DNA of 64,000 nucleotides. Origin: Aselliscus stoliczkanus. Taxonomy: Eukaryota > Chordata > Mammalia > Chiroptera > Hipposideridae. The stretch is taken from NCBI GenBank assembly GCA_033961575.1, contig CM066736.1, positions 11,751,501-11,815,500 on the forward strand, in the 5' to 3' direction. Made by a program: the position numbers and the translations under genes. Below the pieces are notes generated by a model, which was not told where the DNA came from, searched no databases, and saw nothing but the letters and a program-made list of their open reading frames with translations. Shown piece by piece: positions 22,216-34,744 of this stretch; position 1 is the stretch's first letter; the number at the start of each line of letters is the position of its first letter.

Positions 22216-22554
22216 GCAGATCCCTTCAAAGCCTCTATTCTTCTTGCTTTACATCTTGGGGTGGGGTGGGGGCGGTTAAAAAAGAGGAAGGTTCCTGGGG
22301 GTCTATATCCAGCTGGGTCAAAATGTCCTTGAGACACACCTACGAGGTCAACTTGCTCTTCCCATTACAGTTGCCTGACTTCACATGTAAAATGAAACCC
22401 CTACATGACTGCAGACTCACTTTGTCTTTTTCTTCGCTGAGGTCCCTGGACTCTCAGACCTGTTGCGAAGGTCCCAGGCTCCCGGGAGATAACCCATGTT
22501 ACATCCAAACCCTGATGCAAAACTCTGCTGAATTCAAAAGTAGCCTTTTATTTG

Positions 22555-22730
22555 TTCAACAAACACATAACTGGGCCTACTCCACCCCAGGTCCTGGGAT
22601 ATGCAGGGAATAAGGTGGATGAAGCCACTATGTGTACAGGGAGGGATAATAAACGGGTAAACAAATATCAGGTGATTGCAGGAGTGCTCAGGTCACAAAA
22701 AAATAATAAAAATACAGGGAAATGGGGTGG
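22555..22730 (+). repeat. Old interspersed repeat fragment
   Basis: ttcaacaaacacataactggg, aggtcctgggatatgcaggg and taataaacgggtaaacaa resemble an old repeat also seen near 26590, 26910 and 45500. Family not resolved. Confidence 0.45.
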
Positions 22731-23954
22731 AGAGTGATGGGCGCAGGAGAAGGTTTTCCAGCAGGGGCGAGAGTTTGGGGACAAGATGAAGCCTAGTGGG
22801 TTCAGAGGTCAGAAGTTAAAGGTCAATGAGGCTGAATTGATGAGAATAAGAGTAATGAGGACATGAGGAAGGGGGGTGGGGTGGGCAGAAGCCCAGGTAG
22901 CCCCAGCAAGGCGTCTGTATTACACTCCGCAGCACTGGGAAGCCCCTAGAGGCTCTGGGCGGCTGTGACTGACAGTCAGATGGCTGTGCAGGAAGCCTTG
23001 AGCTGGGGAAACTGCTCATGGCAAGTGACAGTCAAACCAAGAACTTTCTGCACTCTGTCCCGTTTGAAGTAGCTTGACTCCATCCTGGAAGCTTCTAGAA
23101 AGAAATCGTTCCTTTCTGCCACCTCCACCTACGAGTCTTCTCGAATAAGCCTGGCTGAAAGGATGAGCGCTGATGTGAAGAAGCGTGTCTGTTATCATGG
23201 CAGCACCACAAGCAGCGACAAGCAGTTTAATGTAACCTTTGGACCACGTCCGATTCAGGAAGAGATAGGTGAGATGGCCAGTGGCCTCGGCCCCTTTCCT
23301 GTCTCCCCCTGGCATTGTCCTCCACTGTCCGTTTGCTTTCTCTTGCAGTCATGGAAAAGCCCTCCTTCATCTCTGGCTGAGGGGTGGGAGATGGGGCTTC
23401 AGAGTGGGAATACAGCCACAGCTCCTGCAGAACCCCTGAGAGAACCAGCTCCGAGGCCCAGACACTTCACCTTGCACCAAGGTTCAGATGTCAAGAACTA
23501 GCGCCCACACCTCCGGGATCTACTCATTGAGCTGGTAGAATTAAACTAGTGCTGAGATCGCACAGACCCTGGAGAGAGGAGGGTATAGGGAATGAGGCCA
23601 GGTTTTTACACACTGTGGACACACTATGACCCACTTACGGTAAATCATTTTTTCCAGTGGGAAATATGCACGGTTCCACCCACATTAGACTTTTTCTTTT
23701 CACTGCCCGTGAAAGAAAGAGCTACTAGTGTACATTTTATCAGCAGACCACCTGCTTCAGAATTGGACCCGAGGCACTCCCTCCAAAGTTCTAACTCGGT
23801 AAGTGAACGTGAATGTCTAGCGAGTGTATTCCAGAGCTTGTGAACCACTATATACAAGGGGTGCATACTTCTTCCTAGAGGAGAGATGTCTGGGAACCCA
23901 AATCTTGCAGAATACAGCATTCTACCCCCATTTAAAAGCGGGGAGGGCAGAAGG

Positions 23955-24345
23955 AGCTGGCTGAGTGGCTCAGTTGGTTAAGAGCATGAGCTCTGAGCAA
24001 CAGGGTTGCTGGTTCAATTTCCACATGGGCCAGTGAGCTGCGCCCAAGCTGAGCTGCCAACAGGTGGCAGGATGGCTCAGCTGGTGAGAACACGTGCTCC
24101 TAACAACAAGGTTGCCGGTTCCACACCCGCACGGGATGGTGGACTGCGCGCCTCTCCACCCCCCGCAACTAGACTGAAAGGGGCGACTGGACTTAAAGCT
24201 GAGCTTGCACCCTCCACAATTTAGACTGAAGGACAGCAACTTGACTTGGAGCTGATAGGTCCTGGAAAAACACAATGTTCCCCTTCCCCAATTCCCTAAT
24301 TCTGTTCCTATCCCCAATTCCCCAATAAAATCTTTAAAAAAAAGG
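23955..24345 (+). mobile_element. Composite tRNA-headed SINE (VES-like)
   Basis: Two tRNA-like heads in series: ggctggctgagtggctcag with ggttgctggttcaat, then ggatggctcagctggtgag with aaggttgccggttccac. They are followed by a body with acttgacttggagctg and gtcctggaaaaacacaatg and a tail ccccaataaaatcttt. The target-site duplication is imperfect. Confidence 0.85.
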
Positions 24346-24384
24346 GGGGGGCAATGAGGTCAGGATAGCATACAGAACAAATCT

Positions 24385-24560
24385 GGATTCAAGTCCTGAC
24401 ACCACCACTTCCTGGCTATGGCAACTTGGGCAAGTGGCTGACCTGCTCTGAGCCTCAGTTTCCTCATCTGTAAACTGGGACAATCATAGAAGCTGCCTCA
24501 CAGGGCTGCAGTGAGGACTAATGACATGACACAAGGGCAGATATTTGAAGTGGCAGGCGC
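24385..24560 (+). repeat. MIR SINE
   Basis: accaccacttcctggctatg, aacttgggcaagtggctgac and gagcctcagtttcctcatc. One of the best-preserved MIRs in the window. Confidence 0.9.
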
Positions 24561-24895
24561 TACCCTTTTTATGATGGTAATAATCATTATCATTACTCAT
24601 TCATACAGCAAGCCCCGAAGACCTCTGCTGCAAGACTTTCTCTGGCTGTAAATGTGGGCTGGCTGGAGTCCTGGGGCCTGGAAACAGCCATGGTGAGAAC
24701 TGGGTGACGAATACCCCAGTCTCCTGTGTCTTAGGTAGGACAATTCAGGGGTGTGTGGGATTGCACCCCAGTTAACCCACCGCTGTAACCGCTCTTTGAG
24801 GCACCCGTGCTGGCAGCTTGCCTTCCTCTGTCATATTGCTCCACCCTCTACTGCTGTGACCTGGGATGGTCTCTCCAGTAAACCAGCCGTTTGCC

Positions 24896-24945
24896 TTGAA
24901 CCCTTGTTCCCAGGTCTATAGAAGTCCTTGTTCCCAGGTCTGAGA
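24896..24945 (+). repeat. Tandem duplication of about 24 bp
   Basis: ccttgttcccaggtct occurs twice, 24 bp apart. Confidence 0.85.
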
Positions 24946-26904
24946 TGCCATGATTATTCCCAGAGGTTCCGAACACCAACATGGTCTGTCCTGAAGCTCT
25001 CATACCAAAACCAAGCCCTCTGCTCACTGCGGCTCACGTGTCTCTTTAGCCCATAGTCCCTAACAAATTTGGTTCTACAGGCATTCTGTTCCACAAGGAG
25101 GAAAAGGGGGAGCTGGGGAGGGCACAGCTGATGGCCTGGGACAAACCTCCGCCCTCGACATGGCCCGGAGGAGCACGGTGATTTAGGATGGTGGCTCTGA
25201 GCAACTCCCAGGCACAGGGAAAGACTGCGTGGTTCCAGAAGGGATGAAAAGCTTGGGCTTCAGAATCAAGCCGACCTGAGCTTGAATCACAGTTCCACCC
25301 GTCTCAGACCAAGGGCCATCCGTCTGCTTTGCCGAGGTCCAGGATCCTGATCTGCCAAACTGGGACGGGTGTCAAAGGACAAAATGACCAAGTAGCGCCC
25401 ATGTGGGCAGCCAACAGGCCAAGGTTTCTGCCAGCAAGACTGACACACTGGGAATGCCAGGTGGGCAGCATACAGGCTGCAAACTTAGAAAGGATTTATT
25501 TCAAACTTTCATTGAACATGGTTCTTTTTTTTTTTTTTAAACTTCCAAAGCTAATAGGATAAGCTTCAGTTACCAAGAGAAGTTGCTTACGGGGAACATC
25601 ATCGCATTCCTCAGAGGAGCTGCTGGCTAAATGAGACGTCCTCTCCATCTGAAAATTAAATATGCAACTTTATCTGGAGGACAGAGTCTGGGTCTTTCTT
25701 ATCTTTGCAGCACCCCCTTCCCACCCCACTTTCCGTGGCTGGCCTGGTGGCTGGTGCATAACATGATGAATAAATATTAGAGGGCAGGGGGAGAGAGGAG
25801 GAAAGGAAGAAAAAGAAAGGACCAGCAGGAGGGAAAACCTGTCACATGCTACTGATGGAGGAGCAGGAATAGTCACTATCAAAATCTTTTTGTTGAAAAA
25901 TGATTTGTATTTCTTATAAATTGCATCCTTGAAGTTTGTGGAATGGAAATACTCATATGTCCTTCTCTTCAATCTCTTCTCTCTGCCCTCCCTCACATGG
26001 TGGGGTACAGGGATTTGACTAGAAGCAGACAAAACTTCCATGGATCTTGCCTGGGAACTGTGGAGATAAATGGCCTCTTTATGAGCAGCTCTGCTGTTTC
26101 CTTAATAGAGTTGTCATGCCCCCAACAGTCCCGAGGAGCTGACACAAGCTCAGATTGGAACTAGCCTTCCCGTAAGAAGGACAGGCAAGACGTTTGCTGA
26201 TAAAGACAGTCGTGTCCATTTCAAATGGTTCACTGGGCGATTCTAAGCAATTTATCAAAAGTTTGCTCTGAGCAGCCTAAATCCCTGATTTCTTCCTACT
26301 TTCTCTCGTCCCACACCGGTTCGGTCTGTATTCCATCCGAGCAGGACACAGCTTTTCCTTACAGAGTGCAAACGGGACGTTTCAAAAACCTGGCCCCTAA
26401 CATCCAACTGAGGAAATGTTAAGCAAACGCCAACGTGGGGCCAGCCGCTCTTAATGACCTGTCTACTCTGAACAACAAAGCCGTGAGTGATGGATATCGC
26501 TGGACCCATTTCAAAGTCAGAAAGACCAAAGCTCAGTAAGCAGCCCAATCACACAGATAGTAAAGGACAGAGTCAGGATAACTCATTCATTCACGTATAC
26601 AGAAAACATTGTAGCCTTCCTACTCTGTGCCAGGTGCAATGCGAAGCACTGGGTTTGTGTGATAATAAAATAATAAAATAGGGAGAGAATTCCTCTTTAA
26701 ATCATCTTTCTTACAGCCCTCTAGCAAGGAGTTTACCACCGAGGTATGTAAACCCATCTCTTATCATTTCAGGCATGAAAATCTTTCCACGCATCCCATT
26801 GCCTTAAAATTGCCTCCTAGAAATGATCCCATCTAGATGGGAACCAGGTTCTCGGGTCCTGGGCTTGGCAAGAACCATTTTCCCTTCAGAAGGTCCTTTG
26901 GAGG

Positions 26905-27180
26905 TCCACCAAAAAATATTTACAGAACCCTTGCCATGTGCGGAGTACTGTGCTGGCCCTGGAGGTGTAAACAGGGAGCAACCCAGAAACAGCCCTACCC
27001 TCAAATAACTGAAAGTCCGGTCAGGGCCACAGCCAGGTAAGTAGACAAACCCAACATCGTGCGTTCTATGGAATCACAGGGAAGGGTAGGGTGTGGCACT
27101 TGGGCTTTGAGGGGTGTCATGGAGGGCTTCCTGGAGGAAGTGATGACTCAGCTGAGCCTGAAAAATAAACGAGGGTTCTA
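26905..27180 (+). repeat. Old interspersed repeat (L2-like or related)
   Basis: cccttgccatgtgcggagta, ctgtgctggccctggagg and gagggcttcctggaggaag are typical of a widespread old mammalian repeat. Exact family not resolved. Confidence 0.5.
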
Positions 27181-27354
27181 GCAGAGGTGTGCAAGAATGA
27201 TCCAGGCTGAAGCAATAGGGTGCAAAGATGTGTCAGTGAGTGGGCACAGGGTCTGCTGCAGAGGCCGATGGCTCGATGAAGCTGATTCTCTGGGCATGAA
27301 GAAGGGAGTCATGAGGGGGAGGAAGGAGAGGTAAGCAAGGGATAGTGCAGAGGC

Positions 27355-27460
27355 TGGCCGAGTGGCGCGGTGGTTAAGCGCTGGCTTGGGACGCCAGCGG
27401 CCCCGTTTTGGGTCCCACATATGAGAGTCAGTGACACTGCCCTCAAAAAAAAAAAAAAAA
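27355..27460 (+). mobile_element. Short tRNA-derived SINE with clear target-site duplication
   Basis: tggccgagtggcgcggtgg, gcgctggcttgggacgccag, gacactgccctc and a run of 16 or so A. Flanked by gggatagtgcagaggc (27339-27354) and gggataatgcagaggc (27461-27476), which differ at one base. A recent insertion. Confidence 0.95.
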
Positions 27461-28759
27461 GGGATAATGCAGAGGCTCATCATGAAACTGGTTTTTATTC
27501 CGAGAGTTATCTCAATTGATGGTTCACAAACCTTTTACACCTTTCCCAGTCCCTCTCAATCTGTCTCTTTATTTTATTTTATTTATTAGAATCCATAACC
27601 TCCAAAACCTTAACTTTTTCTGACAAACAAAAACAAACAGTTAGCATTTTTACTGGCAAATCCAGGCAGGTATTTTGTAACCTTCAAAAGCATTCACTTT
27701 TGTAATAAAACACAGGCTTCAAGAGAATACAAAACAGGATTTTTGGAGGAAGGCCAGTAAAATGTAACAGGAACGGTGGAGACTGGGTGGGTGTCAGCGT
27801 CCGGGATCTTGTTGGCCCCTGGCAGAGAGCAAGGGAGGACCAATGAGGGATTTTTAAACCGGGAGGTGAAGGCTGGATAAGCATTTTAGAAAGACCCCCT
27901 TTGGCAGCACAGGTATTTACCATTTAATGGCACAAAGTCCCCCTCTCTATCTTTCACAGTCCCTGCCTCTGCTTTCCTTTTCCCAGGTCACTGCATGAAG
28001 TGCTCCTTAAGACTTCTTGCAAAATCACTAAACCAAATCATTACCCCCTTTGCGGTGGCGCTTGTTTCATTGAATGGCCCAATCCAGCAGTTCTGTCTCG
28101 TTTTGGTTCCCCTGTGGTCTCCTATTTGTGCCAAATGCTTCTAGAAATGTCTCCGTATGTTCTCAGTGGAGGATATCAAAACACCCCTTCCCTCACTGCT
28201 GACAACTCAGTGGGGTTGAACTCTTTGGCCTATAACTCATATGAAGAAAAACCCAATAACATAAATGAGGTGGGGAGGATGAACCTATAAATCAGACCGC
28301 AGGCGCCAGCAGCATAATGAAAAATAATCAGGAAATCCCCAGCACTTCCCTCCACATGCCACTGTAGGGAAGCCGGAGGTTTAGTAGCGATTGGGGATGC
28401 CCCTCCCCCACTCCCCAACTTCCCCCCTAAAAGAGACAGTGACCAGGGTTGTCTTGGCTCCCAGGACCTGGAGGTGTTTATCAGAACACAAAGACCCATT
28501 TGTCATCTTTCAATTCAAGAAAGGAGGGTGGAACAGGGTAGCAGGCAGGAGAAGGAGGGCTGCAGACAACGCTAATAGCTCTGGTCCAGGGTCAGGCTGA
28601 GATCAGACTCTCATCTCCCATTCTGCTCGTTTAGTTCAAAGAGAAGCAGAGTGAGAACAGGCATTTGCTGCTGCCCTACTGTGTAGCCAGCCCTTTGCCC
28701 TGGTAATGTGGTTACGAGTCTGGGATCCTGAATCAGAGGGATCAGGGAGTTTGAGGAGC

Positions 28760-28920
28760 AGATCCACCCACCATGAGAGTCTGGGTCAGCTACCTACTCC
28801 CGAAGGCCTCTGGGGATAGTAATATACCCCACCTTCCATGGTTGTTGCAAGGATTAAATGAGATCATGCATGCAAAGTGTGTAGCAAAATGTCTGGAATT
28901 TAGTAAGCACTCAATACTTG
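28760..28920 (+). repeat. MIR SINE
   Basis: tgggtcagctacctactcc, tggttgttgcaaggattaaa and tttagtaagcactcaatac fit the MIR 3' variant. Confidence 0.8.
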
Positions 28921-29100
28921 ATATCATCATCACCATCATCATCACCATCATCCTCAACACCCCAATCATCATCACCACCACCACCATCACCATCATCACC
29001 ACCATCATCACTTCCATCATTACTACCATCACCACCATCACCACCATCACCCCCACCATCACCACCATCATCGCCCCCATCACTATCATCATCATCACGT
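28921..29100 (+). repeat. (ATC)n / (CACCAT)n microsatellite
   Basis: About 180 bp of CATCATCAC and CACCATCAC units, directly attached to the 3' end of the MIR copy. The frames through it (Ser/Pro or Ile/Thr repeats) are artefacts. Confidence 0.95.
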
Positions 29101-29194
29101 CCAACACCCCCCCACCTCAGCTTCCAGTAGAATTATAATCATCCCTCCCACAGAACTGTAATTAGACCCACATTTTTTGCTTATAGTAGGTAAA

Positions 29195-29525
29195 AGAAAG
29201 CAATAATCATAAAAGTATTATGATTATTGTAAAAACTGAAGTGTTTCTATTAATGGAAAAGTAAGTTCAGGCTTCAAGCTGGTGATCACTGAAATGCACG
29301 CTTATAATTATATCCTGCCAATATCCTGCCCGTTGTACAAATTCCTGAAGCTTCCAGGAACTTTAAGCAGCTGCAACATCAGTGTTCATCATTTCCCCCA
29401 GTTTTTCATGAGCTGGGAACATGAGTACACCCAGTGGCTCAAACCAACCATGGCTTACTTCACACTTCTATCGCCTCATCACCTGTGGCTGCAGCCATTT
29501 TGCAAAACCAGGCAATGTTCAGATA
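29195..29525 (+). repeat. Unnamed interspersed repeat, copy 1
   Basis: Shares an ordered series of similar blocks with 34745-35230: aagtaagttcaggcttc, ctggtgatcactgaaatgc, attcctgaagcttcc, aaaccaaccatggctt. I do not recognise the family. Borders are approximate. Confidence 0.55.
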
Positions 29526-30032
29526 AAACATTGTAGTTGATACAACAGTACAGGCTAGGGGGACATACAGGGCAAGTAGGGAACCAAAAGGTTCATGGAA
29601 TGCAAGCAAAAATATCTACAAACAGAGCAAAACTGGATAAAGGGATATATGGTTCATTTAAACAAAAATTAGTACAGTGACCGCTTATGTGGAAAGAAAG
29701 AAACAGAAGCATATCCAGCTAGGCTACTGCAGGCAGGAGGAGAAGGGACTTGTATAAAGTGCATTAAAACACCACTGGAGTCAACCGGCAATCTTGTGCA
29801 GGTTAACTCAGGTTTCCAAACACCATTCTTTACCTTTCTAGGAAAATGCTTATGTGTCTCAATCCTACAGAAGTGGGCAGTGACCTTCAATGAACACATA
29901 AAATGTTTCTATTAGCATAGACCTGCCTCGACCAACTTGAGTCACCTGGGACATGGGACTTTCAGTGTTCAACCCAGGAAAGTCCAGGCAAACCAAGATG
30001 TTTGATTTCTCTATAATCTGTTGAATATTTTA

Positions 30033-30078
30033 GCGGTCTAATGCTGCCATTGAATAGCGGTCTAATGCTGCCATTCTA
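30033..30078 (+). repeat. Perfect tandem duplication of about 23 bp
   Basis: tagcggtctaatgctgccatt is present twice in succession (a stretch including ttgaa between). Confidence 0.95.
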
Positions 30079-30138
30079 AAACTGAATAATGCATACCACA
30101 GTCCCACGGGTTGGGAAGGAGCGATTTATGATATAAAC

Positions 30139-30368
30139 CAGTGGTTCTCTAAAAAAGTGCAATTTTGCCCTCCACCCCCACCCCAGGGACATTTAGCAAT
30201 GTCTGGAGACCTTTTTGGTTGTCACAACTGAGGGTGGAATAGGGGGACTACTGGCATCCAGTGGGGTAGAGGCCAGGGATGCTGCTAAACACCCTACAGT
30301 GCACAGGACAGCCCCCCAAACAATTATCTGCCCCCAAATATCAATAGTGCTCAGGTTGAGAAACCCTG
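30139..30368 (+). mobile_element. MER20 hAT element, full length
   Basis: cagtggttctctaaaaaag start, acatttagcaatgtctgg, gttgtcacaactgagggtgg, aggccagggatgctgc and terminal tgagaaaccctg. Complete ends and about 230 bp, close to the family consensus length. Confidence 0.92.
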
Positions 30369-31788
30369 ATAGAAAAACCTTTTAACAATGTCTCCCAAGA
30401 AGACATTGGCTGGTTCAGAAAATCTCAAAAGAGAAAAGGAGAACAAGAACTACAGAAAAGGAAAAAATGTGCTCAATTTTCCAGACCTTTGACCTTGCTT
30501 CACTCCACAGAGGTGACATGGTGAGTACGTGTCTTTTTATACCTTGTATTAATAGAAAACGCATGTCTACAAGGAAAGAAATGCGGAACCACCTATTTAA
30601 AGATTCCAAATTGAAGGAATTCCCAAGTCATGAATGTGATTGGGGCACTCACATGTCAAATCGCATCAAATGAATGTATTAGCCTCATTTTCCATCAGAG
30701 AGGTTTAGGAGCTTTCTCAGAGTCACACAGCTGGGAAGTGGCAGAGGCAGGAAGGACCTGAACTCAACTCTCTCTGGCTCCAGAGTTTGGGTCCTGCTCT
30801 TGTTTTACTGTCCTGAGTTGGCTTCAGGTGACTTCTAGTCTCAGCCTGATCTGGCTTGAGGCTCTGGATGGTGCATAAACTGCACCTTGAGGGAAGCAGT
30901 GTGAGCTGTTCCATACCTACACCAGTTAGTCCCAGCTCTGAGCCACCTGGGGGAGGGGACCTAGTCCCTCACACCTCAAGGTGAGGCAACTGCAGTCGCC
31001 CAAGGACAAACCTCCAGAGAAGGTCTCAGGAATGAGCTGTTAGCAGCAGCATCCGTAGCAGCTGCTATATGAAGTGACTGGGAATGCGGGCAGGTCATGT
31101 AGACACACATGAGGCACGGGAGGCTCACAGCAGCCACGAATTCTATCATCCTGCCTTCAAAGCTGGGGAGTGAGTCTGCCCTGGTCCTAGAGAAAAATGA
31201 GTCTTAGTATCTGCAGGGTATTCTGATGTCCATACCTTTCCTGTCTCAGACCCTAAGAGCAGGTGACTCAGAGAACATCAGAACTTCTGTCTTCTGCACC
31301 CACCCCCGCCCCCACCACCACCCAGAGGAAGCCATGGCGACCCCAGCATTCTCCTCCCCGGGGCCTTGTGCTTGACAAGTGACCCACTCCAGCTCTATGA
31401 GAGCTCCAAAGTCCAAGCCTGCTTTCCCGGGAGTGGGGCCAGATGGGCAGTGAGCGGTCCCCCAGCCCAATGGGGAGCCTCTAAAAGCAGCAGCATGAGT
31501 CATAGCAGCAGGGCCCTGAATTGTGACTGCATGCAAAGTGGCATCAGTCTCCTCTGATCCCCAGGCCCCGCCTGGTCCAAACAATTGCAAAATATGCTCA
31601 AACCCTTTCTCTCCTAATCCCAGCCTTTGCCCGCCTGTCTCCTCAGCCCAGAACGCCATTACCCTTGCAGCACCTGACCAACTCCCCCTCTTGCCTGAGG
31701 ACTCCCAAGTCCGATGGGACAGCTTCCCCTGAGGTACATGATGGATCCTCCACCCTGGTGCAGCCCTGGGCACTTCCCCAGGACAGTA

Positions 31789-32119
31789 CAGTTGACCCTT
31801 GAACAACACAGGTTTCCACTGTGCGAGTCCACTTATATGCAGATATTTTTCAATAACTACGTACAGTCCTGCAAATGTATTTTCTCTTCTTTATGATTTT
31901 GTTCATAACATCTTCTCTCTAGCTTACTTTATTGGAAGAATACTGTATGTAATACATAAAATATGTGTTCATCAAGCGGCTTTATTATCAGTAAGGCTTC
32001 TGTTGAACAGTAGTAGGCTATTAGTAATTAAGTTTTGAGGGAGCTGAAAGTTATACACAGATTTTCGACCATGCAGGGAGTCAGCGCCCTTAACCCCTGC
32101 ATTGTTCAAAAGTCAACTG
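31789..32119 (+). mobile_element. Tigger-like (pogo) MITE
   Basis: Inverted termini cagttgacccttgaacaac and attgttcaaaagtcaactg with a TA before the left end. The inside includes gtccacttatatgcagat and gattttcgaccatgcaggg. No transposase. Confidence 0.85.
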
Positions 32120-32819
32120 GCATTATCTACCCTGCTTATCCTATTTCTCCTTCTAACCATGTTCTTCACTCACACCTTAATACATATGTGAGGAAGTCAG
32201 AGAGGAGACTTACTAAACATGTGGATCTCTAGGCCCTATCCCCGGAGTCTAAGCCAGGAAGTCAAAGGAGGAACTCAGAAATGACAGTTTTAAGCTTCCA
32301 CCATGATCCTGGACTTAACACCTAACTAATTAGAGTTTCAGGGAATGCCTTGAGAACTGGTGGTGATTGTGGGCAGCCATCATGTCTTTTTCACCCTCAT
32401 CCGGAGCACAGAACCCCTCACACAGCAGGCACTCAGCCGGCGCCGCTAACCTGAACACAGTAACCAGAAGCAAAGCACAGTCTATGAAAGGAGACGACAG
32501 GGGTGGCTAAAATACCCATAAGAGATAGTGACGAGGCTACTTCTTCTCCACTGGTGGTTTTAGAAGACGCCCCTTCCCATCCAAACTGAAGCCTGTGCAG
32601 AAAACAAGCACCTTGGTTCCAACTCTTGTTTTCTAGAGCACCAGCACAGATGGGGCAGACAGATGCCAAGGAACCAGACCTCAGCTCTCCAGAAACTTGT
32701 GGAAGGACCCCGAGAGGGAGGAAGGATGTGGATAACACACAACTGAGGGCTGGGAAACCCATCAGCATCTTCCTGCAAAAGCAAACTTCAGCCAGCTGAA
32801 TCCATAGTAATCAGACAAT

Positions 32820-33060
32820 ACTTGGATTGTGCTGACATCCAGCCCCTTAGAATGAGACTCCATTCCACGCGCGTGAACCTATTAGATGAAAACGCCTCCA
32901 TTTAGATAACTGCAAATTGCTTTTGGAGCATAATTTCCTATTAGTTCATTAATCTCTCTATTCAGAATGCCAACAAGACAGCTGATGATAATTCCGGAGG
33001 AAGCGGGTATTAAACCGAAGCAAAAGGGAAGGGGATTAGACATTTGGTAATATCCTGGCT
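32820..33060. promoter_or_regulatory. Candidate conserved non-coding element
   Basis: Repeat-free stretch with attagttcattaatc, gataactgcaaattgct and cagctgatgataattcc. TAAT cores and an E-box-like CAGCTG are present. The regulatory role is inferred from composition only. Confidence 0.3.
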
Positions 33061-33119
33061 TCCTGGGTGGAGGGGTACCCCAAAATTAATTCAGACAGTT
33101 AATAACACTATTCACTTTT

Positions 33120-33201
33120 GCTGATGAAGGTCTTATCATGGGCCAAGTAGTTACTAGGCTGAGTATTTTACCTTATTTATCTCACTGAGTTTGTTTCTTT
33201 T

Positions 33202-33238
<37 letters not shown>

Positions 33239-33380
33239 CCAAACAAGTAAAGTAGATACCATTTTCCTCTTTCTACGAGGAAGAAACTGAGGCTCAGCAG
33301 TGGTCACACACTAATTAGGGGCAGAGTTGGGATTCAAATCTAGGTGTGTGGGTCTGACCCACAGCCTGGGTTCCAATTCA
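33120..33380 (+). repeat. MIR SINE with (AAAT)n insertion
   Basis: MIR left part (atcatgggccaagtagtta) and right part (gaagaaactgaggctcagc, ggttgggattcaaat-type end) are separated by about eight AAAT units at 33204-33238. Confidence 0.8.
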
Positions 33381-33611
33381 TTCCTTATCTTTTTGACTCA
33401 TCACACCAATATTTACCGGATGGATTTACTGCAGAGACAATGATGAACAAGACTCAATTTTACAGAGTAAGTCCAAGGGGTATAACAGCAAAAGAGCCTG
33501 GAGAGCAATGAGTGAAGAGTGCCCATCCTGTAAAACAAAAGAAAATCTCACACGCTGAACTGCCAGGCTGGGAACTAAAGTTTGGTTTTTGTCAAACTGC
33601 TCTTTTTACAT

Positions 33612-33810
33612 AGAGCAGTTGTTCTCAAAGGTGGTCCCAGGACCAGCAGCATTAACGCCACCTGGGAACCTGTGAGAAATGCAAATTCTTGGGGCCCCAC
33701 CCAAGATCTGCGCCATCAGAGACTCTGGGGGGAGAACCCAGGAATCTATGTTCCTGGGTGAACCCAGGGGATTCTGATGCACGCTCAAGGTTGAGACCTA
33801 TAGTCTAGAA
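33612..33810 (+). mobile_element. MER5-like hAT element
   Basis: gcagttgttctcaaaggtgg, gagaaatgcaaattcttgg, ccatcagagactctgggg and gattctgatgcacgctc in MER5 order. Confidence 0.85.
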
Positions 33811-33842
33811 AAAAAGAAAATCAGCTTTGCAAGGGACTTTGG

Positions 33843-34010
33843 AGCCGTGCTTCTCAAACTTGAATGTGCCCAAGAATCACCAGGACGATCTTCAAAATGC
33901 AGATTCTGACTCAGCAGGCTGGGGTGGGGCCTGAGAGCCTGCATGTCTCACCAGCTCCCACGTGGTGCTGATACTGCTGGCCCAAGGACCACACATGGAG
34001 TCAGCACGGG
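33843..34010 (+). mobile_element. MER5-like hAT element, second copy
   Basis: cgtgcttctcaaacttgaat, caaaatgcagattctgactc and cccacgtggtgctgatactg. Lies 35 bp after another copy in the same orientation. Confidence 0.85.
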
Positions 34011-34189
34011 TCTAATCCAGTCCTGGTCACCCGGGGAGCTCCTGGCAGTCCCAGAACCAGGATCATTCTAGGATATATAAATATATGGATACATCATTGC
34101 CTTCAGGGCAGATTCAAATTCAAGCCTCTGGAAACGCTTTAAGAAAACAGGAAATGACCTGAGCCACACATTACTGTTTTCCCACAGTT

Positions 34190-34500
34190 CCCACTCAGGT
34201 GTGAGACCTTCCCTGAGCATCTGCATTGAAACTGCAGCCCCTTCCCTGGACCTTGCTGTCTCCCTTCTGTGCTTTGTCCTTCTCCTTAGCACTTAAGCAT
34301 CATCTGCACAGACGCTCCATTTCGTGAATGTACTTGGTTTACTGCCTGTGTCCACCCCCCATTCCACCCGCACGTAAGTTCCGTGAGGGCAGACATATTA
34401 TCTCTTTCATCCACTGTTATTTCCCCTGTGCCTAGGGCAGTGCCGGGCACATAGTAGGTGCTTGATAAACACTGGTTGAGTAAATGAACAAATGGCTCCG
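34190..34500 (+). mobile_element. L2 LINE 3' end
   Basis: gtgagaccttccctgagc, agttccgtgagggcagaca, cctgtgcctagggcagtg and catagtaggtgcttgataaa match the L2 3' end; it finishes gagtaaatgaacaaatgg. Confidence 0.85.
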
Positions 34501-34744
34501 CCCATTTTCTCTAAGATGCTGCCTCTCCGGTCTTGCTGCCACCTCTCTGAAATGTCACCTGTTGCTGTCCTTTCTGCACGCTCTTCAGTTTCACTGAAAT
34601 TCATTACTTTGTACGTGTGTCTTCCTCAAACTCCTTGGCACTAGGGTCTGTGTATTTCCCGTTTCTGTCCTTCTTCCAACCCTTCTATCTGCCCACAAGT
34701 GTGAAAGTTTTACCAATCTTTAAAAACACATATAAATGACCGTC

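Noticed and set aside
23163..23501. Plus frame beginning MSADVKKRVC as a possible processed pseudogene
   Set aside because: No parent gene recognised, no poly-A or target-site duplication seen.
28921..29100. CRISPR-like short regular repeats
   Set aside because: Simple ATC/CAC microsatellite without unique spacers, in a mammalian genome.
31246..31809. 187-codon minus frame
   Set aside because: GC-rich single-copy intron sequence; the protein shows no family resemblance and runs into the Tigger-like element.
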